Shown here: positions 16,206 through 25,249 of the stretch, one piece after another
Layout of the letters: each line of letters opens with the position of its first letter
Numbering within the stretch: the stretch's first letter is position 1
NCBI GenBank assembly: GCA_024654125.1
Contig: JANLIC010000044.1
Location: forward strand, 1-34,257
Length of the DNA: 34,257 nt
Origin: Sulfuricaulis sp.
GTDB taxonomy: Bacteria > Pseudomonadota > Gammaproteobacteria > Acidiferrobacterales > Sulfurifustaceae
Reading direction: 5' to 3'
Made by a program: the position numbers and the translations under genes
Notes under the pieces: model-generated
Database searches by the model: none
Seen by the model: the letters and a program-made list of their open reading frames with translations, nothing else
Told to the model about the DNA's origin: nothing

Positions 16206-16691
16206 ATGCCTTGGCCCGGTGCTACGACTTTCGTGTGGCACAAGTCAGCACTGCTGGAAAATCGTTGTCCGCTCCCCGTGGAGAACCAGTCCTTAAGAAA
16301 GACTGGTCTGGAGACGTTCCGTCGGTTTCACGACCTCGGGGTCAGGTTGTCGATCGATGACTTCGGAACCGGTTATTCGTCGCTGGCTTATGTAAAGAGA
16401 ATGCCGGTGAATGAATTGAAGATCGACAAGTCATTCGTCATGAATATGGACAAGGACAAGGGTGATGCCAAGATCGTGCGCACCGTCATCGACATGGCGC
16501 ATAATTTTGAAATCAGCGTCACCGCCGAAGGCGTCGAGAGTCAGGCCATTCTTGAACAGCTGGCCGGGCTGGGTTGTGATTGCGCGCAGGGATTCCACAT
16601 GGCCAGATCGATGCCGGCCGCGGATCTGATCCAGTGGTTGCAGGAGTCGCCGTGGTCGTTGAGTACCGGTCCCCTGGCCGTGGCCGGTTGA
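16206..16691 (+). pseudogene. Truncated EAL-domain remnant
   Basis: The frame encodes only the C-terminal half of an EAL phosphodiesterase domain: GVRLSIDDFGTGYSSLAYVK, then MPVNELKIDKSFVMNMDKDK, VTAEGVESQAILEQLAGLGC and DCAQGFHMARSMPAADLIQW. The EAL motif and the first half of the barrel, with several metal ligands, are absent. The first 30 or so residues do not look like EAL sequence. It begins right after the HD-GYP stop, and the only ATG further upstream lies inside that gene. I infer a decayed gene left by deletion or recombination. A short expressed fragment cannot be excluded. Confidence 0.8.
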
Positions 16692-16785
16692 TCGGGCGGG
16701 AAACTGTTTCTCCGGTTGTTTCGCTTCAGGTCTAGCTAGACATCCTATTTAACACAAGAGGCACGCCGTCCGGCGCAAAGAAAAC

Positions 16786-16794
16786 TGTTACTAT
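16786..16794 (+). promoter_or_regulatory. Extended -10 promoter giving a possibly leaderless mRNA
   Basis: TGTTACTAT is an extended -10 element (TGn plus TACTAT). It ends 7 bp before the GTG start codon of the next gene, so the expected transcription start coincides with that GTG. No Shine-Dalgarno sequence and no good -35 box are visible. Confidence 0.45.
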
Positions 16795-16801
16795 TCCGCC
16801 C

Positions 16802-17533
16802 GTGATCGTTCTGTTTACCGATTTCGGCCTGTCCGATCCCTATGTCGGTCAACTGCATGCGGTGTTGGCACGCGAGGCGCCGGGTGTTCCGGTGATCGAC
16901 CTTTTTCATTCGGTTCCTCCCTTTAATATTCGGGCCGGGGCCTATCTGCTGCCGGCCTACACCCGTGAATTGCCCCCGGACACGGTTATTGTGGGCGTGG
17001 TGGATCCGGGCGTCGGCGGGGACCGCCGACCGATCATGCTGCGGGCGGATAAGCGCTGGTATGTCGGTCCGGACAATGGTTTGTTCGAGGTGGTCAAGCG
17101 CCGTGCCCGTGAACAGCAATGTCACGTGATCCGCTGGCGTCCGGAAGAATTGTCGGCGAGTTTCCACGGGCGCGACCTGTTTGCACCGGTCGCTGCACGG
17201 CTCGTGCGTGGCGAGGTGCCGGAAGCCGACCTGGCCGAATTGACAACTCCGCCCGGGGCGCCTTGGCCGGAGGATCTGGCCGAGATTATCCATACAGATC
17301 ATTACGGTAACGCCATTACCGGGCTGCGCGCGATATCCGTTTCCACGACTCAGGAAATCCGGGCGAGCGGAGAAGTGTTACACTACGCGCGGGTTTTTTC
17401 GGAGGTGCCCCCAGGCCGGGCTTTCTGGTACGAGAATGCCAACGGGCTCGTCGAGATCGCCGTCCATGGCGATAGTGCGGCGACGCGATTCGGCTTCAAG
17501 CCCGGTGATCCGGTCACGTTGTCCAGTCCATGA
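16802..17533 (+). CDS. S-adenosylmethionine hydrolase (adenosine-forming), DUF62 family
   Basis: Members hydrolyse S-adenosylmethionine to adenosine and methionine and are related to fluorinase and chlorinase. The 243-residue product begins at a GTG (MIVLFTDFGLSDPYVGQLHA), the typical family start. It contains VVDPGVGGDRRPIML, YVGPDNGLFEVV and SASFHGRDLFAPVAA, which hold the conserved Asp, Arg and His of the water-activating triad. It also has DHYGNAITGL in the C-terminal domain. The short loop near the active site, unlike that of halogenating members, argues for the hydrolase. Its stop lies 7 bp before the GGDEF-EAL gene, suggesting an operon. The physiological role of the family is unclear. 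Confidence 0.88.
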   Translation: MIVLFTDFGLSDPYVGQLHAVLAREAPGVPVIDLFHSVPPFNIRAGAYLLPAYTRELPPDTVIVGVVDPGVGGDRRPIMLRADKRWYVGPDNGLFEVVKRRAREQQCHVIRWRPEELSASFHGRDLFAPVAARLVRGEVPEADLAELTTPPGAPWPEDLAEIIHTDHYGNAITGLRAISVSTTQEIRASGEVLHYARVFSEVPPGRAFWYENANGLVEIAVHGDSAATRFGFKPGDPVTLSSP

Positions 17534-17544
17534 AAATCTCATGA
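17530..17544 (+). other. Four-codon relay frame between two genes
   Basis: ATGAAAATCTCATGA encodes MKIS. Its ATG overlaps the stop of the SAM hydrolase gene, and its TGA overlaps the ATG of the GGDEF-EAL gene. It could let terminating ribosomes shift to the next start, which has no clear ribosome-binding site. This may be coincidence. Confidence 0.2.
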
Positions 17545-20006
17545 AGGAATGGAGCCTACAGAAGCGGGTGCTGTTTCTGGCGCTCGCCCCGCTTACGGTG
17601 GCGGTGCTGCTGTTGTCGCTGCACTTCACCAACGCCCGCATCCAGGACTTGGAGAACGCGCTGCGCAACCGCGGCCAGACCGTCGCCACGCAGCTCGCCG
17701 CGATCAGTGAGGACGCATTTCAGTCCGGTAACCGTCAGGTGCTCGCCCGGTTCGTACAATCGACCTTGCAGGAAAAAAACGTGCTGTCGGTCACCGTCAC
17801 CGACATGAAGGGGAAGGTCCTGGCGCACGCTTCCGCGACCACCGACAAAAGCAAGCCCCCGCCATTGGTTGAAAGTTCGCGTTACCAGCTCCTGGCGCCG
17901 GTTTTTTACAGCGAGGGCGCCAAAGGGGTCTCCAAAGATCAGGCCGGCTGGGTGAGCGTTCAGCTGTCTAGTGCGGCGTTGCAGACCGAGCAGAACAAAA
18001 TCATGCTTCAGAGCCTGCTCATCGTTTCCCTGGGCCTGTTGGTGACCATCGTGTTCGCTTTGCGCATGGCGCGCGGCGTGACACGCCCGGTGCTTTCTTT
18101 GACGCGGGCGGTGGAGGAGATCAAGAACGGTGTGCTCGATTACCGGGTATCTACCCAATCGGGCGGCGAGGTGGGGCGGCTGGAGGACGGCATCAATGCC
18201 ATGGCGGCGGCCTTGCAGGAAGCGCGCGATCGGGAGAAGAAGCTGGCCGAGGACGCGTTGTTTCTCGAGAAGGTGCGCGCCCAGGTGACGCTCGAGTCCA
18301 TTGGCGACGGGGTGATCACCACCGATGCCGCTGGACACATCGTGTACATGAATCCGGTAGCGGAACAGTTCACCGAATGGAAGGGAGCCGAGGCGCATGG
18401 GAAATCGCTGAGCGAAGTATTTAAAATATTCGATGAGGAATCCAACCGCCTCGAGGAATACCCGATACATTACTGCCTCAAGGAAGGCCGCACCATCCGT
18501 CACGACAGTCATCACTTGTTGATGAGCCATGAAGGCGGCAAGATCGAAATTCAGGATTCAGCCGCTCCGATCCGTGATCGAGATGGGACAATCCTGGGCG
18601 CCGTGGTGGTGTTCCATGACGTGACGGAAATCCAGAGCATGGCGCGGCACATGGCCTTCCTCGCCTCGCGCGATTCGCTCACGGGACTCCTCAACCGGCG
18701 CGAATTTGAGTCACGCCTGCAGCATGTGCTGGACAGCGCGCGCGCCGGCGAGCGCACGCATGCGCTGCTTTACCTCGATCTCGACCAATTCAAGATTGTG
18801 AACGACACCTGCGGACATGTCGCGGGCGATGAACTCCTCAAGCAGCTGGCGAACCACCTGCAGAAGGAAATTCGCGCGAGCGACATGCTGGCGCGCTTGG
18901 GAGGTGACGAGTTTGGTGTCATCCTCGAAGACTGTTCGATCGACAAAGCCGAACAGATCGCCGATTTGCTGCGCCAGTCCGTCAAGGATTTCCGCTTCAT
19001 GTGGGAGAAACGGGCATTCGAAATCGGTGTGTCTATCGGTATGGTTCCAATCTCGCGCGACAGCGGCGGTTTGACCGAAGTCCTGAGCGCCGCCGACTCG
19101 GCCTGTTATATCGCCAAAGATCGCGGGCGCAATCGTCTGCACATCTACCAGCCGGACGATCGGGCGTTTACCCAGCGGCGTGGCGAAATGCAATGGGTAA
19201 ACCGGCTGCGCGAGGGGCTCGAAAACAACAGTTTTGACCTTTATTGCCAGGCCATCGTACCGCTGCGTGACGGAATGAAACATCCCGGCACTTTCCATGA
19301 AATCCTGGTGCGGGTTCAGGACGAGGACCTGGTGTTGCCGGCGGCCTTCATCCCGGCCGCCGAGCGCTATCACCTGATGCCATCCATAGACCGCTGGGTA
19401 ATCCGCACGGTTTTTCCGATGCTGGAGAAATACCAGGCGCAGACTGGCAGAAACGAGAAGATCGGTGGGTCGCTGTTTGCCATCAATCTTTCCGGCCAAT
19501 CCCTGGGTGACGAACAGTTTCTGGACTTCGTCATGCAGCAGTTTGTGCAGCACCGGGTCGATCCACAAACCATCTGTTTCGAGATTACCGAGACTGCCGC
19601 CATCGCCAACCTGACCCGCGCGCGCGATTTCATTGCGCGCTTCAAGCACATGGGTTGTCGATTCGCGCTCGACGATTTCGGTTCGGGACTTTCTTCGTTC
19701 GGCTATCTCAAGAGCTTGAGCGTGGATTATCTCAAGATCGCCGGCGATTTCATCGAAGGCATGCTCGAGGATCCCTTGCACCGGGCGATGGTGGAAGCCA
19801 TCAACCAGGTCGGCCATGTCATGGGACTGATCACGATCGCGGAATCGGTGGAAAGCCCGCTACTAATCGATAAGTTGTGCGAGATCGGCGTCGACCTCGC
19901 GCAGGGCCATGGCATCGATTCCCCCAAGCCGCTCCACCAGGTCCTGCGACTGCCGGAGCAGGAATGGAACTCGGTGCGTACGCACGCCGGCGGAATGGTC
20001 GGATGA
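17541..20006 (+). CDS. Membrane HAMP-PAS-GGDEF-EAL cyclic-di-GMP protein
   Basis: The 821-residue product has TM1 at about residues 8-28, a periplasmic sensor region, and TM2 at about 154-175. A HAMP domain, a PAS domain (about 245-365), GGDEF (about 375-535) and EAL (about 548-810) follow. The GGDEF motif is intact at residues 454-458 with the RxxD inhibitory site (Arg445, Asp448). The EAL motif reads EIL, but the catalytic Glu587 is kept, as are DDFGSG (Asp711, Asp712) and AESVES. Both activities are thus possible. An upstream in-frame GTG/ATG extension inside the preceding gene is rejected because the hydrophobic N-terminus begins at MKEWSLQKRV. Confidence 0.92.
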   Translation: MKEWSLQKRVLFLALAPLTVAVLLLSLHFTNARIQDLENALRNRGQTVATQLAAISEDAFQSGNRQVLARFVQSTLQEKNVLSVTVTDMKGKVLAHASATTDKSKPPPLVESSRYQLLAPVFYSEGAKGVSKDQAGWVSVQLSSAALQTEQNKIMLQSLLIVSLGLLVTIVFALRMARGVTRPVLSLTRAVEEIKNGVLDYRVSTQSGGEVGRLEDGINAMAAALQEARDREKKLAEDALFLEKVRAQVTLESIGDGVITTDAAGHIVYMNPVAEQFTEWKGAEAHGKSLSEVFKIFDEESNRLEEYPIHYCLKEGRTIRHDSHHLLMSHEGGKIEIQDSAAPIRDRDGTILGAVVVFHDVTEIQSMARHMAFLASRDSLTGLLNRREFESRLQHVLDSARAGERTHALLYLDLDQFKIVNDTCGHVAGDELLKQLANHLQKEIRASDMLARLGGDEFGVILEDCSIDKAEQIADLLRQSVKDFRFMWEKRAFEIGVSIGMVPISRDSGGLTEVLSAADSACYIAKDRGRNRLHIYQPDDRAFTQRRGEMQWVNRLREGLENNSFDLYCQAIVPLRDGMKHPGTFHEILVRVQDEDLVLPAAFIPAAERYHLMPSIDRWVIRTVFPMLEKYQAQTGRNEKIGGSLFAINLSGQSLGDEQFLDFVMQQFVQHRVDPQTICFEITETAAIANLTRARDFIARFKHMGCRFALDDFGSGLSSFGYLKSLSVDYLKIAGDFIEGMLEDPLHRAMVEAINQVGHVMGLITIAESVESPLLIDKLCEIGVDLAQGHGIDSPKPLHQVLRLPEQEWNSVRTHAGGMVG

Positions 20007-20007
20007 C

Positions 20008-22866
20008 CTAGCCGGCGCGCCGCCGCGGCGACTCCGTTCGTTCGAGCACGTGTTTCAGGAATGTCCCGGTATGGGAGTCCGGAAGCATCGCCACTTCCTC
20101 GGGAGTCCCCGTGGCCAGGATCCTGCCACCGCCGTCACCGCCCTCGGGGCCGAGATCGATGATCCAGTCAGCCGTCTTGATCACGTCGAGATTGTGCTCG
20201 ATCACCACCACCGTATTGCCGTGATCGCGCAAGCGGGTCAATACTGTCAGGAGTTGCTGGATGTCATGGAAATGCAGCCCGGTGGTGGGCTCATCCAGGA
20301 TATATAAAGTCCGTCCGGTATCGCGTTTGGAAAGTTCGCGCGCCAGCTTGATGCGCTGGGCCTCCCCGCCCGAGAGGGTGGTAGCGCTCTGGCCGAGGGT
20401 GATATAGGACAGGCCGACGTCGAGCAGCGTCGTGAGTTTGTGACTCACGGGCGGGATGGCGCTGAAAAACCCCGCCGCCGTTTCCACGGTCATGCCCAGC
20501 ACTTCATCGATGGTCTTGTCCTTAAAACGGATATCGAGTGTCTCGCGGTTATAGCGCTTGCTGCGGCAGACGTCGCAGGGTACGTAGATATCCGGCAGAA
20601 AATGCATTTCAACCTTGATCAGGCCGTCGCCCTGGCAGGCCTCGCAGCGACCGCCCCGGACGTTGAACGAGAACCGGCCGGGCGCGTAGCCGCGTTCGCG
20701 CGCCATGGGAGTGGCGGCGAACAGCTCGCGGATGGGCGTGAACAGTCCGGTGTAGGTCGCCGGGTTCGAGCGCGGCGTGCGTCCGATCGGCGACTGGTCG
20801 ATGTCAACGACCTTGTCGAACTGATCGAGTCCTTCGATGGTGCCGCAGGGAGCGGGCCCGAGCGAGGAGCCGTAAAGGTGCTTGGCGACGGAGGCATACA
20901 GCGTGTCGTTAATAAGCGTGGACTTGCCGGAGCCGGACACGCCGGTCACGCAGGTGAACAGTCCCATCGGGATCGACGCATCGATGTTTTTCAGATTGTT
21001 GCCGGTGGCACCGCGGATTACGAGCAGGCGCGCAGGGTCAAGCGGCGTCCGCCGCGCCGGCACAGCGATTTTCCGCTCTCCGCGCAGATAGGCCCCGGTA
21101 ATCGACGCCGGATGCCGCACGATGTCCCCGGGCGTTCCCCGGGCCACCACCTCGCCGCCGTGGACACCCGCGCCCGGGCCGATGTCCAGCACAAAGTCCG
21201 CGGCACGGATGGCCTCTTCGTCATGCTCCACCACGATCACGGTATTGCCCAGATCGCGCAGATGCCGCAAGGTGTCGAGCAGGCGCGCATTGTCGCGTTG
21301 GTGCAGACCGATGGAGGGTTCATCGAGCACGTACATGACACCGACCAGCCCGGCGCCGATCTGGGAGGCCAGACGTATCCGTTGCGCCTCGCCGCCGGAC
21401 AGCGTCTCGGCCGAACGGGCGAGCGTCAGATAATTCAACCCGACGCTCACTAGAAAACTGAGGCGGCTGGATACTTCCTTGACTATCTTGGCGGCGATTT
21501 CACCACGGCTTCCCGATAGCCGCAGGCCTTGGAAGAAATTCAGCGCCGTGGCCACGGGCAGTTGAGTGACTTCGTGCAGTGCCCTTCCTTCCACGAACAC
21601 GTGCCGCGCCTCGCGTTTCAGGCGCGATCCTTCGCAGGTTGCACAGGGCTGGTGGCTGAGATATTTCGCCAGTTCCTCGCGCACCGCGTTGGATTCGGTT
21701 TCGCGGTAGCGGCGTTCGACGTTGGGGATGACGCCTTCAAAAGCATGTTTACGCACGGCACGGCGACCTTGGTCGCCAAAATAGCTGAAGGCGATCATTT
21801 CATCACCGCTGCCATGCAGGATGACTTCCTGCACCTTTACTGGAAGATCCTCGTACGGCGTGTCGAGATTGAAGCGGTAATGTTTCGCCAGCGATTCCAA
21901 CATGTGAAAGTAAAAAGCGTTGCGTCGGTCCCAACCGCGAATGGCGCCGGCAGGCAGCGCCAGCGTCAAATCGCTGACCACGCGCGTGGGATCGAAGAAC
22001 TGGCGCACCCCGAGGCCGTCGCAGTCCGGACAGGCACCGGCCGGGTTGTTAAACGAAAACAGCCGCGGCTCCAGTTCGGCCAGGCTGTATCCGCAGTGCG
22101 GGCAGGCGTAGCGCGCCGAGAAGACGATTTCCTGCGTACTGCTCCCGGCCTCATCCAACACGGCCACCCGCACCAGACCCTCGCCGAGATTGGCCGCGGT
22201 CTCGAAGGATTCGGCCAGACGCTGCTCCTGTCCCTGGTGCACCACGACGCGGTCCACCACCGCCTCAATGGTGTGTTTGAAATTTTTCTTCAGCGCCGGT
22301 GCTTCATCCAGCGAGGCGACCACGCCGTCAATGCGCGCCCGGATGTAGCCCTGCGTGCGCAGCCGCTCCAGGATATGCAGGTGTTCGCCCTTGCGTCCCT
22401 CGATCAGTGGCGCCAACAGCATGAGTTTGGTGCCCTCGGGCAGAGCCATGACATGGTCGACCATCTGGCTCACGGTCTGGGCCGAGAGCGTGACACCGTG
22501 TTCCGGACAGCGCGGTTCGCCCACGCGCGCGTATAGCAGGCGCAGGTAGTCGTATATTTCCGTGACTGTGCCCACGGTTGAGCGCGGGTTGTGTGAGGTG
22601 GATTTCTGTTCGATGGAAATCGCGGGACTGAGGCCCTCGATCAAGTCCACGTCCGGCTTTTGCATTAGCGCCAGGAACTGGCGTGCATAGGCCGACAGCG
22701 ATTCGACATAGCGGCGTTGGCCTTCGGCATACAGCGTGTCGAAGGCGAGCGATGACTTACCGGAACCGGAAAGTCCGGTGACCACAATGAGTTTGTCGCG
22801 CGGCAGGTCGACGTCGATGTTTTTGAGATTGTGCGTGCGTGCGCCGCGAATACGGATGGTATCCAT
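20008..22866 (-). CDS. uvrA: UvrABC system protein A
   Basis: UvrA is the damage-sensing ABC ATPase of nucleotide excision repair. The 952-residue product starts [20 protein letters not shown]. It has two Walker A motifs ([18 protein letters not shown]), two signatures ([24 protein letters not shown]) and both zinc modules (CPHCG...CPDC and CEAC...CDVC). I choose the ATG at 22866; a GTG one codon earlier gives MMDTI. Its stop is one base from the stop of the convergent GGDEF-EAL gene. It diverges from the YajR-like gene. No LexA box of the CTGT-N8-ACAG type is visible upstream. Confidence 0.98.
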   Translation of the reverse strand: MDTIRIRGARTHNLKNIDVDLPRDKLIVVTGLSGSGKSSLAFDTLYAEGQRRYVESLSAYARQFLALMQKPDVDLIEGLSPAISIEQKSTSHNPRSTVGTVTEIYDYLRLLYARVGEPRCPEHGVTLSAQTVSQMVDHVMALPEGTKLMLLAPLIEGRKGEHLHILERLRTQGYIRARIDGVVASLDEAPALKKNFKHTIEAVVDRVVVHQGQEQRLAESFETAANLGEGLVRVAVLDEAGSSTQEIVFSARYACPHCGYSLAELEPRLFSFNNPAGACPDCDGLGVRQFFDPTRVVSDLTLALPAGAIRGWDRRNAFYFHMLESLAKHYRFNLDTPYEDLPVKVQEVILHGSGDEMIAFSYFGDQGRRAVRKHAFEGVIPNVERRYRETESNAVREELAKYLSHQPCATCEGSRLKREARHVFVEGRALHEVTQLPVATALNFFQGLRLSGSRGEIAAKIVKEVSSRLSFLVSVGLNYLTLARSAETLSGGEAQRIRLASQIGAGLVGVMYVLDEPSIGLHQRDNARLLDTLRHLRDLGNTVIVVEHDEEAIRAADFVLDIGPGAGVHGGEVVARGTPGDIVRHPASITGAYLRGERKIAVPARRTPLDPARLLVIRGATGNNLKNIDASIPMGLFTCVTGVSGSGKSTLINDTLYASVAKHLYGSSLGPAPCGTIEGLDQFDKVVDIDQSPIGRTPRSNPATYTGLFTPIRELFAATPMARERGYAPGRFSFNVRGGRCEACQGDGLIKVEMHFLPDIYVPCDVCRSKRYNRETLDIRFKDKTIDEVLGMTVETAAGFFSAIPPVSHKLTTLLDVGLSYITLGQSATTLSGGEAQRIKLARELSKRDTGRTLYILDEPTTGLHFHDIQQLLTVLTRLRDHGNTVVVIEHNLDVIKTADWIIDLGPEGGDGGGRILATGTPEEVAMLPDSHTGTFLKHVLERTESPRRRAG

Positions 22867-22922
22867 CACTGCTGTTTCATTTCCAAGCCGCTACCTCGGC
22901 GTAGCGGCCGGTATGCTGAGTT

Positions 22923-22944
22923 AAAGGGCAATCAAAGGGCAATC
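22923..22944. repeat. Tandem 11-bp repeat in the uvrA-yajR divergent region
   Basis: AAAGGGCAATC occurs twice in direct tandem. It lies between the divergent starts of uvrA and the MFS gene (120 bp apart), close to an AT-rich TGTTAATATACG stretch that could hold a -10 box. It could be a regulator-binding site or a chance duplication. Confidence 0.6.
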
Positions 22945-22986
22945 TGTTAATATACGCAAAAGAGCCGATCTTTCCCAATCCAGAAA

Positions 22987-24366
22987 ATGCCACCTCAACA
23001 AGACCGCATGTCCCCGACCGAGCGGCGTGCCACCGCCGGACTGGCCGGAATTTACGGCCTGCGGATGCTTGGGTTGTTTCTGATTCTGCCGGTGTTCGCA
23101 GTTTACGCGGAACGCCTGCCGGGCGGCGAAAACCACACCCTGATCGGACTGGCGTTGGGAATCTACGGGCTGTCACAGGCGCTGCTGCAATTGCCCTTCG
23201 GCATGGCGTCGGATCGTATCGGACGCAAACGAGTGATCTATTTTGGGCTGGTGTTGTTCGCACTGGGCAGCTTCATGGCCGCCGCGGCCGACGACATTTA
23301 CATGGTCATTGTCGGGCGCACGATCCAGGGCGCGGGCGCCATCAATGCGGCGTTGACGGCACTGCTGGCGGATCTCACGCGCGAGGAGCATCGCACCAAG
23401 GCGATGGCCGTGGTCGGTGGAACCATCGGGCTGACCTTCGCTGTTTCCCTGGTTCTGGGTCCTGCGCTATATCACTTGATCAGCATCCCGGGTATTTTCG
23501 CAATGACAGGCGTGTTGGCCCTGCTAGCGGTGTTGGCGATCAAATTCATTGTTCCCAATCCGAAGGCCAGCCATTTCCATTCCGATGCCGAGGTGGTGCC
23601 GGCTGGCCTGCTCAGCGTGTTGCGCGATCGCGAACTGGGACGGCTGAATTTCGGGATTTTCGCGCTGCACGTGGTGCAGATGGCGATGTTCGTGGTGGTC
23701 CCGTTTGCGCTGCGGAATACGGGTAATCTCGATGCCAACCATCACTGGCAGGTTTATCTGCCGGTGCTCGCGATTTCCGTCATGCTCATGCTCCCGCTGA
23801 TCTTTTACGGCGAGAGAAAGGCCAGGGTCAAGCCGGTCTTTATCGGTTCCATCGCGCTGATGCTGGCCATGCAGCTCGCCTTCATTCCCGCCATCGATCA
23901 TTTCTGGGGCGTGGTCACGGTGCTGACATTCTATTTCGTTGCCTTCAACGTGCTGGAAGCGAGCCTGCCCTCGCTGGTGAGTAAAATTGCTCCAGCGAGC
24001 GCCAAAGGCACGGCCCTCGGGGTCTATAATACCTGCCAGTCGCTGGGACTGTTCGTCGGCGGGGTGGCGGGCGGGTTGCTCTCGAATTACTTTGGCACAG
24101 GGGCTGTGTTCGCGTTCGGCGCGGTCCTGATCGGCGTTTGGTTGTATCTGGCTTACGGGATGAAAACACCTCCGGCGATAAAAAATTTGATGTTTCATAT
24201 CAACACACTGAATGCGGAAGAGGCCCGGCGCCTGGAGCGCGAGCTGTCAGGCGTCAAGGGCGTGGCCGAAGCCACTGTGATCGCCGACGAGGGGGTCGCC
24301 TATCTCAAGGTAGACCGGCGTTATTTTGATGAGCAAGCGCTGCGCCGTTTATTACCCTCGGCCTGA
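22987..24366 (+). CDS. yajR: MFS transporter of the YajR type
   Basis: This 459-residue inner-membrane carrier has about 12 hydrophobic segments and the MFS motif A, GMASDRIGRKRVIYF, between TM2 and TM3. After TM12 (about residue 395) it has a soluble domain of about 60 residues (NTLNAEEARRLERELSGVKG, ATVIADEGVAYLKVDRRYFD). That resembles the C-terminal ferredoxin-like YAM domain of E. coli YajR. Substrate is unknown; drug or metabolite export by proton antiport is the family expectation. The first ATG is used; a second ATG seven codons later is possible. It sits between uvrA and ssb. Confidence 0.88.
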   Translation: MPPQQDRMSPTERRATAGLAGIYGLRMLGLFLILPVFAVYAERLPGGENHTLIGLALGIYGLSQALLQLPFGMASDRIGRKRVIYFGLVLFALGSFMAAAADDIYMVIVGRTIQGAGAINAALTALLADLTREEHRTKAMAVVGGTIGLTFAVSLVLGPALYHLISIPGIFAMTGVLALLAVLAIKFIVPNPKASHFHSDAEVVPAGLLSVLRDRELGRLNFGIFALHVVQMAMFVVVPFALRNTGNLDANHHWQVYLPVLAISVMLMLPLIFYGERKARVKPVFIGSIALMLAMQLAFIPAIDHFWGVVTVLTFYFVAFNVLEASLPSLVSKIAPASAKGTALGVYNTCQSLGLFVGGVAGGLLSNYFGTGAVFAFGAVLIGVWLYLAYGMKTPPAIKNLMFHINTLNAEEARRLERELSGVKGVAEATVIADEGVAYLKVDRRYFDEQALRRLLPSA

Positions 24367-24479
24367 AGGGTGACCGGACCGTGGATCGGTATTTTACAGT
24401 TCATTCCTTTAGAACATTTTTATAAACTGATGTATCACCTTGATTTATTCAGCGCTAGTCCTTGTGACTGGCGGTGGAA

Positions 24480-24508
24480 TTGTGCCGGCATCCGAATCTG
24501 GCTATGAT
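24480..24508 (+). promoter_or_regulatory. Candidate promoter for ssb
   Basis: TTGTGC (24480-24485) and TATGAT (24503-24508) are separated by 17 bp. A start near 24515 would leave a leader of about 115 nt containing the 24524-24607 inverted repeat. No LexA-type box overlaps it. Confidence 0.45.
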
Positions 24509-24523
24509 GATTTACCCTTAACT

Positions 24524-24607
24524 TCACGGAGAAACGGGTTTTTTACTTTCTTTTTTGACAAAGCGAACGAGCGAAGCGAGCAGGCTTCCTTATTCATGTC
24601 TCCGTGA
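24524..24607. repeat. Inverted-repeat-bounded segment upstream of ssb
   Basis: TCACGGAGA at 24524-24532 and TCTCCGTGA at 24599-24607 are perfect 9-bp inverted repeats. They enclose a T-rich stretch and GCGAACGAGCGAAGCGAGC. The segment lies in the ssb leader, 21 bp before the start codon. It may be a small insertion element or a long-range RNA stem. Confidence 0.55.
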
Positions 24608-24628
24608 CTAACCAATGGAGAAACAGGC

Positions 24629-25099
24629 ATGGCACGCGGTGTAAACAAGGTAATTTTGATCGGCAATCTGGGGCGTGATCCCGAGGTGCGTTATTCTCCC
24701 AGTGGATCCGCGGTGGCGAATGTCACGCTGGCCACGTCGGAATCATGGAAAGACAAGAATTCCGGCGAGAAGCAGGAAAAGACCGAATGGCACCGGGTGG
24801 TGTTTTTCGGCCGACTGGCCGAGATAGTCGGTGAATACCTGAAAAAAGGTTCACAGGTGTTTGTCGAGGGACGTCTTCAGACACGCAAGTGGCAGGACAA
24901 GGAAGGGCACGACCGCTACACCACTGAAATCGTCGCCAATGAAATGCAGATGCTCGGCTCTCGCGGGGGCGCTGGGGTACCAAGCGACAATTTCAATCAG
25001 GATCAACCGTCCGCGGCGGAAAATTCCGGCCCGACCGGAGCCAAAAAGGCGGGCAGCACGGCGGTGGCCGGGGATTTCGACGACGATATTCCATTCTGA
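24629..25099 (+). CDS. ssb: Single-stranded DNA-binding protein
   Basis: SSB coats single-stranded DNA and recruits repair and replication partners through its C-terminal tip. The 156-residue product begins [20 protein letters not shown]. It has the OB fold to about residue 110 ([20 protein letters not shown] and [20 protein letters not shown]), a short flexible linker, and the terminal DDDIPF motif. Length is a little shorter than E. coli SSB (178) because the linker is short. GGAG precedes the ATG. It is downstream of the YajR-like gene, close to uvrA, as in many gammaproteobacteria. Confidence 0.97.
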   Translation: MARGVNKVILIGNLGRDPEVRYSPSGSAVANVTLATSESWKDKNSGEKQEKTEWHRVVFFGRLAEIVGEYLKKGSQVFVEGRLQTRKWQDKEGHDRYTTEIVANEMQMLGSRGGAGVPSDNFNQDQPSAAENSGPTGAKKAGSTAVAGDFDDDIPF

Positions 25100-25122
25100 G
25101 ATTAAATATCAGTGTAGGCGGG

Positions 25123-25150
25123 GATGTGAGAATCGCTGTCTCACATCTTT
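25123..25150 (+). terminator. Possible ssb terminator hairpin
   Basis: GATGTGAGA / TCTCACATC form a perfect 9-bp stem with a 7-nt loop, 24 bp after the ssb stop. Only TTT follows, so termination may be weak. Confidence 0.5.
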
Positions 25151-25195
25151 GCACCCGCTCATCTCACGCTAGTCCGCCTTTCCTCGATGTGCAGT

Positions 25196-25221
25196 AAAAA
25201 ACAGGGGGCATTCGCCCCCTG
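25196..25221 (-). terminator. Intrinsic terminator of the small membrane protein gene
   Basis: On the minus strand, CAGGGGGC / GCCCCCTG form a perfect 8-bp stem with a 4-nt loop, followed directly by TTTTTT. It lies about 29 bp after the stop of the minus-strand gene at 25250. Confidence 0.85.
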
Positions 25222-25249
25222 CCGATTGCCGATCTACTGGCTATTTACT

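Noticed and set aside
16802-17533. Halogenase (fluorinase or chlorinase) function for the DUF62-family gene
   Set aside because: The conserved Asp-Arg-His set of the hydrolases is present and no halogenase-type loop or biosynthetic context is seen.
20440-21453. Long plus-strand open frame inside uvrA
   Set aside because: It is antisense to uvrA, whose motifs run uninterrupted; the frame has no recognisable domain and arises from codon bias.
22866-22990. LexA box upstream of uvrA
   Set aside because: CTGT occurs near 22944, but the sequence eight bases on is GCAA, not ACAG. No SOS box of the gammaproteobacterial type is seen here or before ssb.
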